A DNA stretch of 64,000 nt from Acuticoccus sediminis (GCF_003258595.1 NZ_QHHQ01000002.1:496001-560000); one strand, 5' to 3'; positions 55,149 through 64,000 are shown, numbered from the stretch's first letter. Translations and numbers: made by a program. The notes: generated by a model from the sequence alone, not told the origin.

Positions 55149-56756
55149 TTACTCGACCGCCTCGATCTCGGTCGGGCGCCACGTCTTGTCGAAGAACGAG
55201 GCGAGGGGACTGTAGAGCCGCAGGATGACGACCCAGCCCTTGTCCGGGTCGGTCTGGACCCAGTTGCCGCGCGCGACGCCCTCGGGCTGCTCCGGCGAGA
55301 ACCAGACCGTCGTCGAGCCGTCCCCGGCCGCCTCGGCCGCGGGGGACGGATAGTTCTGGCTCCCGGCCCGCGGATACTTCTGCGGCGTCTTCAGCATCGA
55401 GCGCGTCTGGTTGTCGTAGAGCGTGAACGACCAGAAGGCTTCGGCCGGAATGTCCTTCGGCAGCGTGACCTTGTAGGTCTTCGCGCCGTCGAAGAACGTG
55501 CCGTCCGCGTCCTTCGCGGCGAAGAGGTACTGCGAGCCGACACCCGTCAGCCGCATCGCCATCGCGGGCGTGATCCCGGTCGCCATGTAGAAAAACGAGG
55601 TGCGGGCGTCGTTCTGCTTGTAGCCGGTCGGGGGATAGGGTTTGGCGCCGTCCCGCGTGATCTCGGGCAGCGGGGTCTCGAAGAGGTAGCCGCCCGCGAA
55701 CAGCGGGTTCCACCACTGGGAATTCTCGTAGAAGAACCAGTCGGGGTCCCTCGGCGAAAAGCCGAGCGTGCGCCCGGTCGCGTTGGCGACCGCGACGGCG
55801 TCCGTCAAAATGGCCTTCATCCGCTCGTCCGGCGCGAAGTCCTCGCCCTTCCGGATGCCGATGGCGGCGATGGGGCCCATCAGCTCCGGGTCGAGCGCAG
55901 TGGCGGGCTCGTCCTGCACCAGCGTGTTCAGCATCTCGAAGTAGGTGAAGTCGCTGGGCGGGATCGTGTTGATCGCGAGGCCGCTGCCCTCGTGGAAGAC
56001 CGGCGTTCTGGGCTCCGCGTTCCGGCCCAGCTGGACCCCGCCTTCGAGGTAGCGGGCAATCGACATGCCGACGCCGCCCGGCGCGTAGGGGTAGATCCTG
56101 GTGTGGGCCTTGATGACCTCGACCGTCGGTGCCGGGTCGTCGTCGGTCAGGAAGGAGCGGCCGAGGATCGCGACACGGTTGGTCCCGGAGTGCGCGATGT
56201 AGAACCCGTCCTGCGGCAGGTAGCCGTCATAGCCCGGCCCGACGATGAGGTACTTGCCACCTTCGCCCCGGTCCGGTCCCGGGCGGCCGAAGTCGGTCAC
56301 CCAGCGGAACCACATGTCGTCGATCGTGCCGAGCGCGTCCGGCGGGGTCTCCAGCACCATCGGGCCATCGGAGAGGTCGAGGAAGCCGACGTAGTAGACC
56401 GTGTCCGCGTTCGCCGTGAGGAAGAGCGATTCGGAGTCCATCAGCTCGGAGAAGACGAGCAGCTCGTTGTCCTTCACGCCCGCGGCGAGGAATCCCTCGC
56501 GGATGGCCTGCACGCTGACGCCCTTGAAGGTGTCGGTGAAGGCGCGGAAGGCGTACGTGAAGTCGAGGTTGTCGTAGACGGCGGCGACCGTGTCCGCGCT
56601 CGGCGTGCCGTCGCGGAACGCCAGCGTTCCGATCCGCGTCGTGACGCTGTCGGGCGTGGAGATCGACCCGAGGGCCTGGTCGGAGACCTGGGCGGAGGCG
56701 GCGGGCACGACGAGCAGCGCGAGGGCGGTGCCGAGCCTGAATGGTCGGGAGAGCAT
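55149..56756 (-). CDS. Exported DUF1254 domain-containing protein
   Basis: A 535-residue protein with a Sec signal (MLSRPFRLGTALALLVVPAASA). It matches the two-part DUF1254/DUF1214 family: YDNLDFTYAFRAFTDTFKGVSVQ and LFLTANADTVYYVGFLDLSDGPMVLETP in the first part, then LPKDIPAEAFWSFTLYDNQTRSML and the C-terminal W(V)QTDPDKGW segment. The biochemical function of the family is unknown. AGAAGGAAC lies before the ATG. It is divergent from an AraC-type regulator gene, probably its controller. The frame could be read 125 codons further upstream but that part is not homologous. Confidence 0.9.
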   Translation of the reverse strand: MLSRPFRLGTALALLVVPAASAQVSDQALGSISTPDSVTTRIGTLAFRDGTPSADTVAAVYDNLDFTYAFRAFTDTFKGVSVQAIREGFLAAGVKDNELLVFSELMDSESLFLTANADTVYYVGFLDLSDGPMVLETPPDALGTIDDMWFRWVTDFGRPGPDRGEGGKYLIVGPGYDGYLPQDGFYIAHSGTNRVAILGRSFLTDDDPAPTVEVIKAHTRIYPYAPGGVGMSIARYLEGGVQLGRNAEPRTPVFHEGSGLAINTIPPSDFTYFEMLNTLVQDEPATALDPELMGPIAAIGIRKGEDFAPDERMKAILTDAVAVANATGRTLGFSPRDPDWFFYENSQWWNPLFAGGYLFETPLPEITRDGAKPYPPTGYKQNDARTSFFYMATGITPAMAMRLTGVGSQYLFAAKDADGTFFDGAKTYKVTLPKDIPAEAFWSFTLYDNQTRSMLKTPQKYPRAGSQNYPSPAAEAAGDGSTTVWFSPEQPEGVARGNWVQTDPDKGWVVILRLYSPLASFFDKTWRPTEIEAVE

Positions 56757-57301
56757 GGGCGGGGTTCCTTCTGATCGAGAACGTTCCGGGCTCGACGCTA
56801 CTTTCGTCACAACCGCGAGTCCTGACCATTTCGCGCCAATCTTCACCGCCTGCGGACGCGGCGGCCGGCCCTGTGCCGATCGGCCGGTGCGGCGTGTGAC
56901 AGTGCGGGACGACGCGCCGACCTCGCGGTAGCGGCGGCGATCGGTGTTCCCCCGCAGGCGCATCGGGCCGGTCAGGACACGGATGCGCAATCCTGCGGCG
57001 GGCCTGCCGCCCGTGCCTTGCGCAATGTCAATCCGTGTCGACCGGGGCGGCATTGCAACGTCCGGATCCCGGCGCGGGGCCCCCGGTTCGCGGCGCCGCC
57101 GGCGGGGCATGACGAGGGGCTCTCGCCCCATCGGGCGTTGGTACTCGTGTCATTTCCGGCGTGTTATGGTGCGGTCGACGCGTGCGTCGGCCGGATTGCT
57201 CAAGCATCGGGGGCAGCGATCTTGCAGCAGCGGCGGATGAGCGAGAGAACGGTGCACGCCGGTCTCGGCGGCGAGACTCTGGCGGGCGGGGGAGGGCGCG
57301 G
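56757..57301. other. Divergent region between DUF1254 and AraC genes
   Basis: 545 bp without a convincing gene, GC-rich apart from a patch near 57140-57190 that probably carries the promoter of the AraC gene. A repeat of CCTGCGGCGGGCCTGCCG type and TTGCGCAA near 57018 are visible but not assigned. The frames running through it are extensions of the flanking genes. Confidence 0.4.
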
Positions 57302-58318
57302 ATGACGGTGCCCCTCATCTTTCGCGCGGCGCACCTCCACCTCTTCCTCGACCTCTTCCGCGAGATCGGTGTCCCGGTCGAATCCGCGCTCGCGCGCTCA
57401 GCGCTCCCCGGGGCGATCGAGGAGATGCCGGACGCCTACGTCAGCCTGCCGCTCGCGCTGCCGTGGATGGCGCAGACGGGCCGCGACCTGACGCCGATGG
57501 AACTGGGCTTCCTCGCGTCGAGGGCCGTGTCGCTCGGGTCGCTCGACGTGCGGCTGCAGGGATCGCTGGGGGCCGCAGTGAGCGGGTACGAGCGGATCGT
57601 CCGCGCGCTCCGCCTCGCCGCCATCGAGGACAGCGCGCTCGCCGCGGGCGTCCGCTGGGACCGTGGCCGCCTTCGTCTCTACACCAGCATGCCGCGCCTC
57701 GCCGGGCACCCCCACGCCTGCATCGTGGAATGGGTGAACCTGCAGGCGATGATCGCAGTGGTGCAGAGCGTCGCCGGCCAGGGCTGGGCCCCCGTGGAGA
57801 TGACGTTCGTCTCCCGTGCCGGCGTGCCGGACGCGGCGCTCGGCGCCTTCGACCGGACGCGCGTGCTGGTCGGCCAGAGGTTGACGTCCATCCTCGTCGA
57901 GCCGGCGGCGCTGGCGCTGGCGGCGCGCGACGACCCGCACTCTGTCGCCGACGGCGCGAGGGGGAAGTTGCCCGGCGGCGAGACAGCGGAGGTCTGGACG
58001 TTTCCGGCGGCCCTCAGGTCCGCGATCCAGCCCTACCTGGCCGAGGGGCCGGTCGGCCTCGCCCAGGCGGCGGAGATGGCCCGCATGAGTCCGCGCACGC
58101 TGCAACGGCGCCTCCGGCACTCCGGCACGAGCTTCGCCGAGACCGTCCAGCAGGCCCGGTTCGACCTCGCACGCGGATGGCTGAGCGACGCCTCGCTCAA
58201 GGTGAGCGACGTGGCGCTGATGGCGGGTTACGAGAACCCGCAGCACTTCTCCCGCGCCTTCCGGAAATTCTCCGGTCTGACCCCGAGCGACTTTCGCCAG
58301 CTCACCTCCGCAAGCTGA
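57302..58318 (+). CDS. AraC-family transcriptional regulator (AraC_arabinose-type N-domain)
   Basis: A 338-residue regulator of the OruR/ArgR-like AraC class. Residues 1-200 form the large effector domain (HLHLFLDLFREIGVPVESALARSALPG). Residues 240-335 are the AraC DNA-binding domain (VGLAQAAEMARMSPRTLQRRLRHSGTSFAETVQQARFDLA; VSDVALMAGYENPQHFSRAFRKFSGLTPSDFR). The start at 57302 follows GGGGGAGGG; the open frame upstream is not homologous. It is divergent from the DUF1254 gene across 545 bp and is likely its regulator; it could also act elsewhere. Confidence 0.93.
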   Translation: MTVPLIFRAAHLHLFLDLFREIGVPVESALARSALPGAIEEMPDAYVSLPLALPWMAQTGRDLTPMELGFLASRAVSLGSLDVRLQGSLGAAVSGYERIVRALRLAAIEDSALAAGVRWDRGRLRLYTSMPRLAGHPHACIVEWVNLQAMIAVVQSVAGQGWAPVEMTFVSRAGVPDAALGAFDRTRVLVGQRLTSILVEPAALALAARDDPHSVADGARGKLPGGETAEVWTFPAALRSAIQPYLAEGPVGLAQAAEMARMSPRTLQRRLRHSGTSFAETVQQARFDLARGWLSDASLKVSDVALMAGYENPQHFSRAFRKFSGLTPSDFRQLTSAS

Positions 58319-58527
58319 CATCGGCCGGGCCGCCGCGGTGCCCGCCCCGCGGGTCCACGCGGCCGGTGCGCGAGAACCGGCGTGCGCCTCCTTCGCCGCC
58401 GCCGTGGACATCGTGCCTCCGGTCGAACCGCGGACGCGGCGCACCCCTGCACCGCCAGACGGTTGAGATCGCGCCGAAGCGGTGCAGAAAATGCAACGGG
58501 CAAGGCTTCGCAGGCAGCGGGGAGCGG

Positions 58528-59433
58528 ATGAGGCACCTTTATACCTTCGCACTGATCGAGGCCGTCGCCCGCGCAGGGTCCATGCGCAAGGCGGCGGAGG
58601 ACATGAACATCACCGCCTCCGCCCTCAACCGCCGCATCCGCGGCTTCGAGGAGGAGTTCGGCGCGCCGCTGTTCGACCGCATTCCCAACGGCGTCCGGCT
58701 CAACCCGGCGGGCGAGCTCCTGATGCACTACTTCCGTGCGACGCGCTCGGAGCTGAAGCGGGTCCAGGGGCAGGTCTCCGACCTCTCCGGCGAACGGCGC
58801 GGGCATGTGGCGATCGCCTGCTCGCAGGCCATGCTCCCCTATTTCCTGCCCGAGCAGATCGCCCGCTACCGTGCCGACCATCCCGGCGTCACGTTCACGG
58901 TCAACGTGCGCGACCGGGCGCGCGCCGAGGTCGAGCTCGCCCGTTTCCAGAGCGACATCGCGCTCGTGGTAGAGCCGATCTACCTGGTCGAGTTCGAGGT
59001 CCTGTCCTGCGTGCCGCAGCCGGTAATGGCGATCCTGCCGGCCGACCATCCCCTCGCCGGGAAGGAGGAGCTTCGTCTTCGCGACTGCCTCAACCACCCG
59101 CACATCGCCCCCGAAGCTTCCTACGGCGTGCGCCACCTCCTCGATTTCGCAGCACGCAAGGTCGGTCGGCGGCTCGATCCGGTGGTCGAGACCGAGAGCT
59201 TCGAGCTGATCCGCCACTACGTCCAGCATGAGAAGGTGATCGGCTTTCAGGTGCCGATCGGCCTGCGCAGCCCCGCCGACGGGTCCCTCGTCTTCCGCGC
59301 CATCTCCGAGCGGGACATGCCGCCCGCGAGCCTCATCCTGGGGCATATGCGCGGCCGGACCCTCCCGGTCGCGGCGGCCCGCTTCGCCCTCCAGCTCACC
59401 GCCGCGCTCGAGGCCCGCTCGGGGGTCGCGTGA
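58528..59433 (+). CDS. LysR-family transcriptional regulator
   Basis: A 301-residue LysR protein. Residues 1-60 are the winged helix (EAVARAGSMRKAAEDMNITASALNRRIRGFEEEFGAPLFDR). Residues 88-295 are the periplasmic-binding-like effector domain (GHVAIACSQAMLPYFLPEQI). GGGGAGCGG sits before the ATG. It is read in the same direction as the purine permease gene, which starts 121 bp downstream, so it may be autoregulated and control that permease. The co-inducer is unknown, perhaps a purine. The frame extends upstream without homology. Confidence 0.92.
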   Translation: MRHLYTFALIEAVARAGSMRKAAEDMNITASALNRRIRGFEEEFGAPLFDRIPNGVRLNPAGELLMHYFRATRSELKRVQGQVSDLSGERRGHVAIACSQAMLPYFLPEQIARYRADHPGVTFTVNVRDRARAEVELARFQSDIALVVEPIYLVEFEVLSCVPQPVMAILPADHPLAGKEELRLRDCLNHPHIAPEASYGVRHLLDFAARKVGRRLDPVVETESFELIRHYVQHEKVIGFQVPIGLRSPADGSLVFRAISERDMPPASLILGHMRGRTLPVAAARFALQLTAALEARSGVA

Positions 59434-59554
59434 GTGCGTCAGGCGGGGCGTTGCCCAAATTGCACCGCCTCTCGAAAATCATAGCAATTCTTCGAACGGG
59501 CCCCCTCTGACACTCTGCCTGCGGATGCAAACCCAAGGTGAATTGGAGAAGCAT

Positions 59555-60946
59555 ATGCAGGACAACGCGGCGCATCGGCACCGGCACCACGAAGACGTCA
59601 TCTACCGGCTGGAGGACAAGCCGGCCTTCACGCCAGCCCTGCTGGCGGCCACCCAGCACCTGCTGGCGGCATTCGTGAACATCATCGCGCCGGCCATCGT
59701 CATCGGCGCGGCGCTGGGCCTGGGTCCCTACGTTCCCTACCTCATCGCCACGTCGCTCTTCGTCTCCGGCGGCGCGACGTGGATCCAGTCGCAGAAGGTC
59801 GGGCCGGTCGGGTCGGGCCTCCTCAGCCTCCAGGGCACGAGCTTCGCCTTCGTCGCCGCGCTGATCACGTCGGGCAAGATCGCCCAGGAGGGCGGCGCCA
59901 CGCCGGAGGAAGTGCTGGCGACGATCTTCGGCGTCTGCGCCGTCGCGAGCTTCATCGAGATCGGGATCGCCTATGCCCTGCCGTGGCTGCGCCGGGTCAT
60001 CACGCCGGTGGTCTCCGGCAGCGTGGTGGTGCTGATCGGCATGAGCCTGATCCTCGTCTCGATCCGCGACATCGGCGGTGGCGTGGGCGCGGCCGACTTC
60101 GGCAACGGCACGAACGTCATGCTCGCCGCGTTCGTCGTCGCGGTGATCCTCGGCTGCCAGTTCTCGACCAACCCGATGATCCGCGTCAGCTCGATCGTCA
60201 TCGGCCTCGTCACCGGCACGCTGCTGGCGCTGTTCACCGGCAACGTCGCGTCCCCCAACTTCAGCGGCGTGCCGATCGTCTCGGTGCCGATCCCCTTCCG
60301 GTTCGGTCTCGCGTTCGACTGGGTCTCCTTCATCCCGATCGCGTTCATGTTCGTCATCACCTCGCTGGAGACGATGGGCGACATCACCGGCACCTCGCGG
60401 GTCTCGGGAGAGCCGACCGAGGGCAAGGTGTTCGAGGAGCGGGTGAAGGGCGGCGTTCTCGCCGACGGCGTGAACTCCCTGCTGGCCGCGCTGTTCGCGA
60501 CCTTCCCCAACACGACCTTCAGCCAGAACACCGGCGTGGTGCAGCTGACGGGTGTCGCGAGCCGTCACGTCGGGCGCTACATCGCCGTGATCCTGGTGAT
60601 CCTCGGGCTGTTCCCGATCCTCGGCGCGGTGCTCCAGCAGATCCCGCGGCCGGTGCTTGGCGGGTCGACCTTCGTCATGTTCAGCCTGATCGTGGTCTCC
60701 GGCATCCGCATCATCGGCAGCCAGCACATGACGAAGAAGGACACCATCACGGTCGCGCTCTCGGTCGGCATGGGGCTCGGCGTGCAGCTGCTCCCGGACG
60801 TGCTGAACTTCCTGCCGCCGCTGTGGAAGCAGATCTTCAGCTCGGGCATCACCACGGGCGGTCTCACCGCGATCCTGTGTGGCCTGCTGCTGCCGGAGCA
60901 CGTTCGCCGGCCGGCCCTTCAGGCCCAGCCGAGCGAGGCGTCCTGA
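59555..60946 (+). CDS. NCS2-family purine (xanthine/uric acid) permease
   Basis: A 463-residue transporter of the nucleobase-cation symporter-2 family with about 14 helices. It has the QH motif of the first helix (ATQHLLAAF), the GLSQ-like GLLSLQGTSFAF, the substrate region FVITSLETMGDITGTS with Glu and Asp, and the NTTFSQNTGVVQLTGVASR signature, resembling xanthine/uric acid permeases such as XanQ or UacT rather than uracil permeases. It imports purines by proton symport. MQDNAAHRH is the likely start, with GGAG seven bases before; the ATG ten codons earlier has none. A strong terminator follows. A LysR gene precedes it. Confidence 0.92.
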   Translation: MQDNAAHRHRHHEDVIYRLEDKPAFTPALLAATQHLLAAFVNIIAPAIVIGAALGLGPYVPYLIATSLFVSGGATWIQSQKVGPVGSGLLSLQGTSFAFVAALITSGKIAQEGGATPEEVLATIFGVCAVASFIEIGIAYALPWLRRVITPVVSGSVVVLIGMSLILVSIRDIGGGVGAADFGNGTNVMLAAFVVAVILGCQFSTNPMIRVSSIVIGLVTGTLLALFTGNVASPNFSGVPIVSVPIPFRFGLAFDWVSFIPIAFMFVITSLETMGDITGTSRVSGEPTEGKVFEERVKGGVLADGVNSLLAALFATFPNTTFSQNTGVVQLTGVASRHVGRYIAVILVILGLFPILGAVLQQIPRPVLGGSTFVMFSLIVVSGIRIIGSQHMTKKDTITVALSVGMGLGVQLLPDVLNFLPPLWKQIFSSGITTGGLTAILCGLLLPEHVRRPALQAQPSEAS

Positions 60947-60991
60947 TCCCCGCGCCACCGTCCCCCGCGGGGATGGCGGCCTGACACGTGT

Positions 60992-61023
60992 CCACCCCGC
61001 CGGACCCGCGTCCGGCGGGGTGG
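60992..61023 (+). terminator. Long perfect hairpin terminator after the purine permease
   Basis: CCACCCCGCCGGAC (60992-61005) pairs without mismatch with GTCCGGCGGGGTGG (61010-61023) around the loop CCGC. The 14-bp GC-rich stem lies 45 bases after the permease stop. There is no T tract, but a stem of this strength often ends transcription in high-GC genomes or blocks exonuclease. Confidence 0.65.
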
Positions 61024-61150
61024 TCGCGTCTCTCACCGGCGCCGTCCATCCAGCACCGTCCATCCAGCGCCGCCGGGCGCGGCCGATGCTATGGCGATTG
61101 CCCGCATCGAACCGGCGAGGCTAGTCTTGCCCTCCGGAGGGACGGACGAC

Positions 61151-62404
61151 ATGCCCCCAGACAACCGCGACGAGCGGCGCCCCGGTCTCGCCCGCGCACC
61201 CGGCGGGCACACGCCCGGCGAGGCCGCGCAGAGGCTGTTCGACATCTATCCGGGCTCGCGGCCGGCCTCGATCGCCCGCGTGCTGACCGAGACGCTTCAG
61301 GCCGGCGCGCGGGCCGGCGGCGGCTCCCTCGTCCTCTACACCGGGTCCGGTCTCTACGTTTACGACCGGTCCAGCCGGGCCCTCATCGCCGGGATCGGCA
61401 CGCGAACCATGCGCGGGAACGGCAACTACGAGCTGACGGCGGTGTCGCACATCGGTCCGGCGATCGCCTACCTCGCGACGATGCGCGCCGCCGGCGGGGA
61501 CGAGTGGCGCCGCCTCGCCGAGGCACTGATGACGCGGATCGACGATTTCCGCGGCGTCAACGCGGCCTCGGACTGGCTCGGGGACGCCGACGCCCCGGCG
61601 CTGGCCGGCCGAACCGGCGCGGTGCGCGACATGATCGACTACGCGTGCCGCCTGTCCACCGCCTATCTCGCCGCCAGGCTCGCCGGCGACGGCTCGGACT
61701 TCACCCCCGACGACGCGCGGGCGCGCTACTTCACCGCCGGGATGGACGGTTACCCGATCGGGTTCGACAACGTGATGGTCGCGACCTTCGCCCTCGCGGT
61801 CCTGCAGGACGCCCATGCGATCGCGTCCGGGCTGCGCGCGGCGGCGGCGGACGGGCGGTTCGACTGGTCCGACACGCGGATCGTCGTGTTCCAGCTCGTC
61901 GGCAACAACTACGGGGCCGGTCTCACGGCGCGCACGAACTGGGGGATCGACCTCCTCATGCGCCTCGGTGGCGCGGACCTCGACCCGGGCCGCATCTTCG
62001 TCGCGCCCTACATCGACCGGCGCGACGACGTGGGGGCCGATCCGCTCCCCGAGGCGGCGTTCACCTACTACGATCAGGCCTGGCAGGGCATCCGCGACCG
62101 GCTCGACGCCTCCAACGCGGCGTTCGCCGACATTCGGGCCATCGAGCCGTCCGCGCCGCCCGCGATCCCGGGCGACTGGGGGGCGACGGATGCGGACGAC
62201 ATCGAGGCGTTCGTCAGGCGCCTCAAATATACCTTCGGCACATCCGATCAGCTCCTGTCCAACGCGACCGGATTCTGGGTCGCGGGCGCGCTCGAAGCGG
62301 CCGGCTGGGACCCGACCAGGGTGCGGCTTCCGGGCTTCGACACCGGATTTCCGCCGGGTATCCGAGGCTATCCGCCGACGCGCTCGGGGGCGCCGGACGG
62401 CTAG
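61151..62404 (+). CDS. Unrecognised conserved-looking protein (417 residues)
   Basis: A 417-residue cytoplasmic protein with no signal or membrane helices. It begins MPPDNRDERR with GGAGGG about ten bases before the ATG at 61151; an earlier in-frame ATG lacks this. It has ordered mixed alpha/beta blocks: GGGSLVLYTGSGLYVYDRSSRALIAGIG, then YELTAVSHIGPAIAYLA, then TRIVVFQLVGNNYGAGLTARTNWGIDLL, suggesting a compact enzyme or binding domain. I do not recognise the family with confidence. It lies between a strong terminator and a convergent DUF3291 gene, so it is probably a single-gene unit. Its stop overlaps the neighbour's by four bases. Confidence 0.75.
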   Translation: MPPDNRDERRPGLARAPGGHTPGEAAQRLFDIYPGSRPASIARVLTETLQAGARAGGGSLVLYTGSGLYVYDRSSRALIAGIGTRTMRGNGNYELTAVSHIGPAIAYLATMRAAGGDEWRRLAEALMTRIDDFRGVNAASDWLGDADAPALAGRTGAVRDMIDYACRLSTAYLAARLAGDGSDFTPDDARARYFTAGMDGYPIGFDNVMVATFALAVLQDAHAIASGLRAAAADGRFDWSDTRIVVFQLVGNNYGAGLTARTNWGIDLLMRLGGADLDPGRIFVAPYIDRRDDVGADPLPEAAFTYYDQAWQGIRDRLDASNAAFADIRAIEPSAPPAIPGDWGATDADDIEAFVRRLKYTFGTSDQLLSNATGFWVAGALEAAGWDPTRVRLPGFDTGFPPGIRGYPPTRSGAPDG

Positions 62405-63000
62405 CGCGTCCCTCGGGCGCGTACCGGTGTATTGGCTGCGCCCGGAGTGCGGAGGTCATGCCCGGCCGCATCCGGCACCACCTGCAATCCCTGCGGCAAA
62501 CCCTGCTTCGCCGGGCAACCGGCCGGCTCGGTTCCGGCGAGGGCTTCCACGCCTGCCCAGCCGAAGGCCGTCTCGCTGTCGCCGTGGGCGAGCATGTGCT
62601 CGGCCCGCTCGACCGCCTCGGCCATGCTGGGCCGATGACCCTCGGGCACGAACCAGAACGCGATGTACGGACCGTCGTGCGGCTCGAACCACTCGCCCCG
62701 CCTCTTGTAGAAGCGGCTGTGCACCGTCTTGAACGCGTAGCGCTTCAGCGACTCGAGGTCCGTCCAGACCGACAGCGTCGTCGTGAACCGCTTGCTGGTG
62801 GCGAAGATACCGTCATGGCGCAGCTTCCTCAGCGCGCTGCGGTCATTGAGATGGCGCCAGACGAAGCCGGGCATCCGCTCGGCCATCGTGTTCATGCGGG
62901 CGACGTTGTCGATGAACTCCGCGACCCTCGGGTCGTCCCAGTCATAGCGCAGCTTGGCCCAGTTGAATTGGGCCAGGTGGTGCCCGTCCGGAGTCTTCAT
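62401..63000 (-). CDS. DUF3291 domain-containing protein
   Basis: A 199-residue protein of the DUF3291 family: HHLAQFNWAKLRYDWDDPRVAEFIDNVARMN, RMPGFVWRH, LSVWTDLESLKRYAFKTVHSRFYKRRGEWFE and FWFVPEGHRPSMAEAVERAEHM. The fold is a dimeric alpha-beta barrel of the antibiotic-biosynthesis-monooxygenase type, with unproven function. The domain ends near residue 150; the remaining 50 residues are a low-complexity tail that overlaps the unknown gene. No neighbour suggests a pathway. Its start is the ATG at 63000, about one family length from the stop. Confidence 0.88.
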   Translation of the reverse strand: MKTPDGHHLAQFNWAKLRYDWDDPRVAEFIDNVARMNTMAERMPGFVWRHLNDRSALRKLRHDGIFATSKRFTTTLSVWTDLESLKRYAFKTVHSRFYKRRGEWFEPHDGPYIAFWFVPEGHRPSMAEAVERAEHMLAHGDSETAFGWAGVEALAGTEPAGCPAKQGLPQGLQVVPDAAGHDLRTPGAANTPVRARGTR

Positions 63001-63214
63001 GGCGGATGGCGGTTCCCGGAATGCTCAGGTCGACAGATCGTCCTTGAATGCCGCGCGTCGACCCCCGGCGGCACCGAACGGCGTTGCCGTCGCGATGCGC
63101 CGGCGGCCCATTGTGACATCCGGTGTCGCCTTATCGTGCACGGCCGTCATTGCAAGGCAAAATCCCGTCGGCGGCGCGAGACGCGGGCGGGCCCGGCGTG
63201 GCCGGACGCGTGTC

Positions 63215-64000
63215 TCAGGACAGGGCGAAGGCGTAGACGAGGACCCAGACGGAGAGGGCCGTGCCGCACAGGATGCTGTAGAGGCCGTTCCAGCGAAGGC
63301 CGACGGTCCACGGACTGGTCCCTGCGAAGGAGCCGGTGATCAGCGTCGTCGCCGTGAACGGCGAGTTCGCGCCCGACAGCGCCCAGCCCGCCGTGACCGC
63401 GACCTGTATGCTGGTCGGCGAGACCCCCATCGCGGCTGCGGTGGGCAGCAGCGGCAGGATCATCGACGCGGTCAGGATGGGGTTCATCGCCACCTGGCCG
63501 GCGAAGGTGAACACCCACACCAGAGCCACCAGGATCACACCGGCCGGAACCTGCGACAGGTCCGTCCCGATCGACGCCAGCCACTCCGCGACCAAGGTCG
63601 ATCCGACGGTGCCGATGTAGGCCGCCATGGAGAGGAGCGTGATCTCGCCGCGATAGGCGAGCAGGTCGCGCCGCATGTAGTTCAGCGCCCGCTCCCTCAG
63701 GTAGCGGATCCGGTTGCCGCGCTTCGCCTGCGCGGCGACCCACCCCGCCGAGACGAACGGCACCACCGAGGCCACGACTCCCACCGTGCGCACGCCCGTC
63801 AGGATCTGAAGGGTGGCCACCAGCGAGAAGAGAGTGACGAGAAGCAGGACGAGGGGGCGCAGCGCACCCCAGCCTTCCTCGCTCGGCGGTCGCGGTGCCG
63901 CGCGAGTGACGCGCGGCTTGAAGATGGTGTCGAGCGCGTAACCGATGCCGACGAGAAGAAGACCGGACACGAAGCTCGGCAGCACCAGCGTCGACCACGA
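63215..64000 (-). CDS. Multi-pass membrane transporter of the ion/anion-symporter type (5' end outside window)
   Basis: The C-terminal about 261 residues of a membrane protein; the frame is open to the right edge, so its start is beyond the window. It has five or six hydrophobic helices with a cytosolic basic loop (AKRGNRIRYLRERALNYMRRD). The sequences GSTLVAEWL, FAGQVAMNPILTASMILPLLPTAAAMGVSPTSIQVAVTAGWALSGANSPFT have the helical-hairpin style of DASS or citrate/arsenite-type symporters. It is likely a secondary transporter of an anion or dicarboxylate, but the substrate and exact family cannot be fixed from the fragment. Confidence 0.65.
   Translation of the reverse strand, partial: SWSTLVLPSFVSGLLLVGIGYALDTIFKPRVTRAAPRPPSEEGWGALRPLVLLLVTLFSLVATLQILTGVRTVGVVASVVPFVSAGWVAAQAKRGNRIRYLRERALNYMRRDLLAYRGEITLLSMAAYIGTVGSTLVAEWLASIGTDLSQVPAGVILVALVWVFTFAGQVAMNPILTASMILPLLPTAAAMGVSPTSIQVAVTAGWALSGANSPFTATTLITGSFAGTSPWTVGLRWNGLYSILCGTALSVWVLVYAFALS

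Noticed and set aside
60991-61024. The GC-rich hairpin as a transposon end
   Set aside because: It is a single self-contained stem-loop right after a stop codon, without a transposase or target duplication, so it was called a terminator.

Overview
The window is a high-GC stretch of a bacterial chromosome. Gene content (TatC, MocR, GntR and LysR regulators, Liv- and Pot-type ABC importers, a PaoABC-type molybdoenzyme, RTX exoproteins), ATGA start/stop overlaps and strong GC bias at third codon positions suggest an alphaproteobacterium, most like the Hyphomicrobiales or Rhodobacterales. A fused glycine/sarcosine methyltransferase for glycine betaine synthesis and two calcium-binding RTX proteins would suit a marine or salt-exposed lifestyle. 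The taxonomic and habitat statements are inference; no rRNA gene or other marker is present.

Layout. 1-4.1 kb: the end of tatC, a flavin-type pyridoxamine oxidase-like gene divergent from a MocR regulator with a clear nested operator, and a transglutaminase-like protein without the usual histidine. 4.2-8.3 kb: a 1187-residue serralysin-type RTX metalloprotease, with a perfect CRP-type palindrome upstream. 8.3-12.2 kb: a paoABC-like periplasmic aldehyde oxidoreductase operon. 12.3-17.7 kb: a threonine/serine exporter, a large winged-helix/ATPase/repeat regulator and an exported VOC protein. 18-20.8 kb: a polyamine-type ABC importer without an ATPase gene. 21-26.2 kb: a CPA1 antiporter fused to a cyclic-nucleotide-binding-like domain, then two tandem serine hydrolases, the first with its catalytic residues lost. 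26.2-29 kb: a PAS-GGDEF cyclase, an orphan LuxR regulator followed at once by a perfect 30-bp palindrome, and a tiny unknown protein, all set among AT-rich spacers.

29.2-41.8 kb is the most coherent block. Ten genes on the minus strand look like one operon: Zn-alcohol dehydrogenase, quinone oxidoreductase-like protein, ThDP-dependent lyase, a substrate-binding protein, LivH, a fused LivM-LivG, LivF, an SDR, a divergent AroE paralog and a GMC flavoenzyme. It is divergent from a GntR/FCD regulator across a 104-bp spacer carrying three perfect palindromes. Import, serial alcohol oxidation and ThDP-dependent C-C cleavage suggest catabolism of an unidentified polyhydroxylated, perhaps alicyclic, compound.

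41.9-64 kb: an NmrA-like reductase divergent from an AraC regulator; a secreted MetX-like hydrolase; a 3-hydroxyisobutyrate dehydrogenase-like protein; a sulfotransferase-like protein; a second RTX protein joining a zincin-like HELVH motif, a VWA domain and cadherin-like domains; the betaine methyltransferase fusion; a DUF1254 protein divergent from an AraC regulator; a LysR regulator with a purine (NCS2) permease and a strong terminator; an unknown protein; a DUF3291 protein; and a membrane transporter cut by the right edge.
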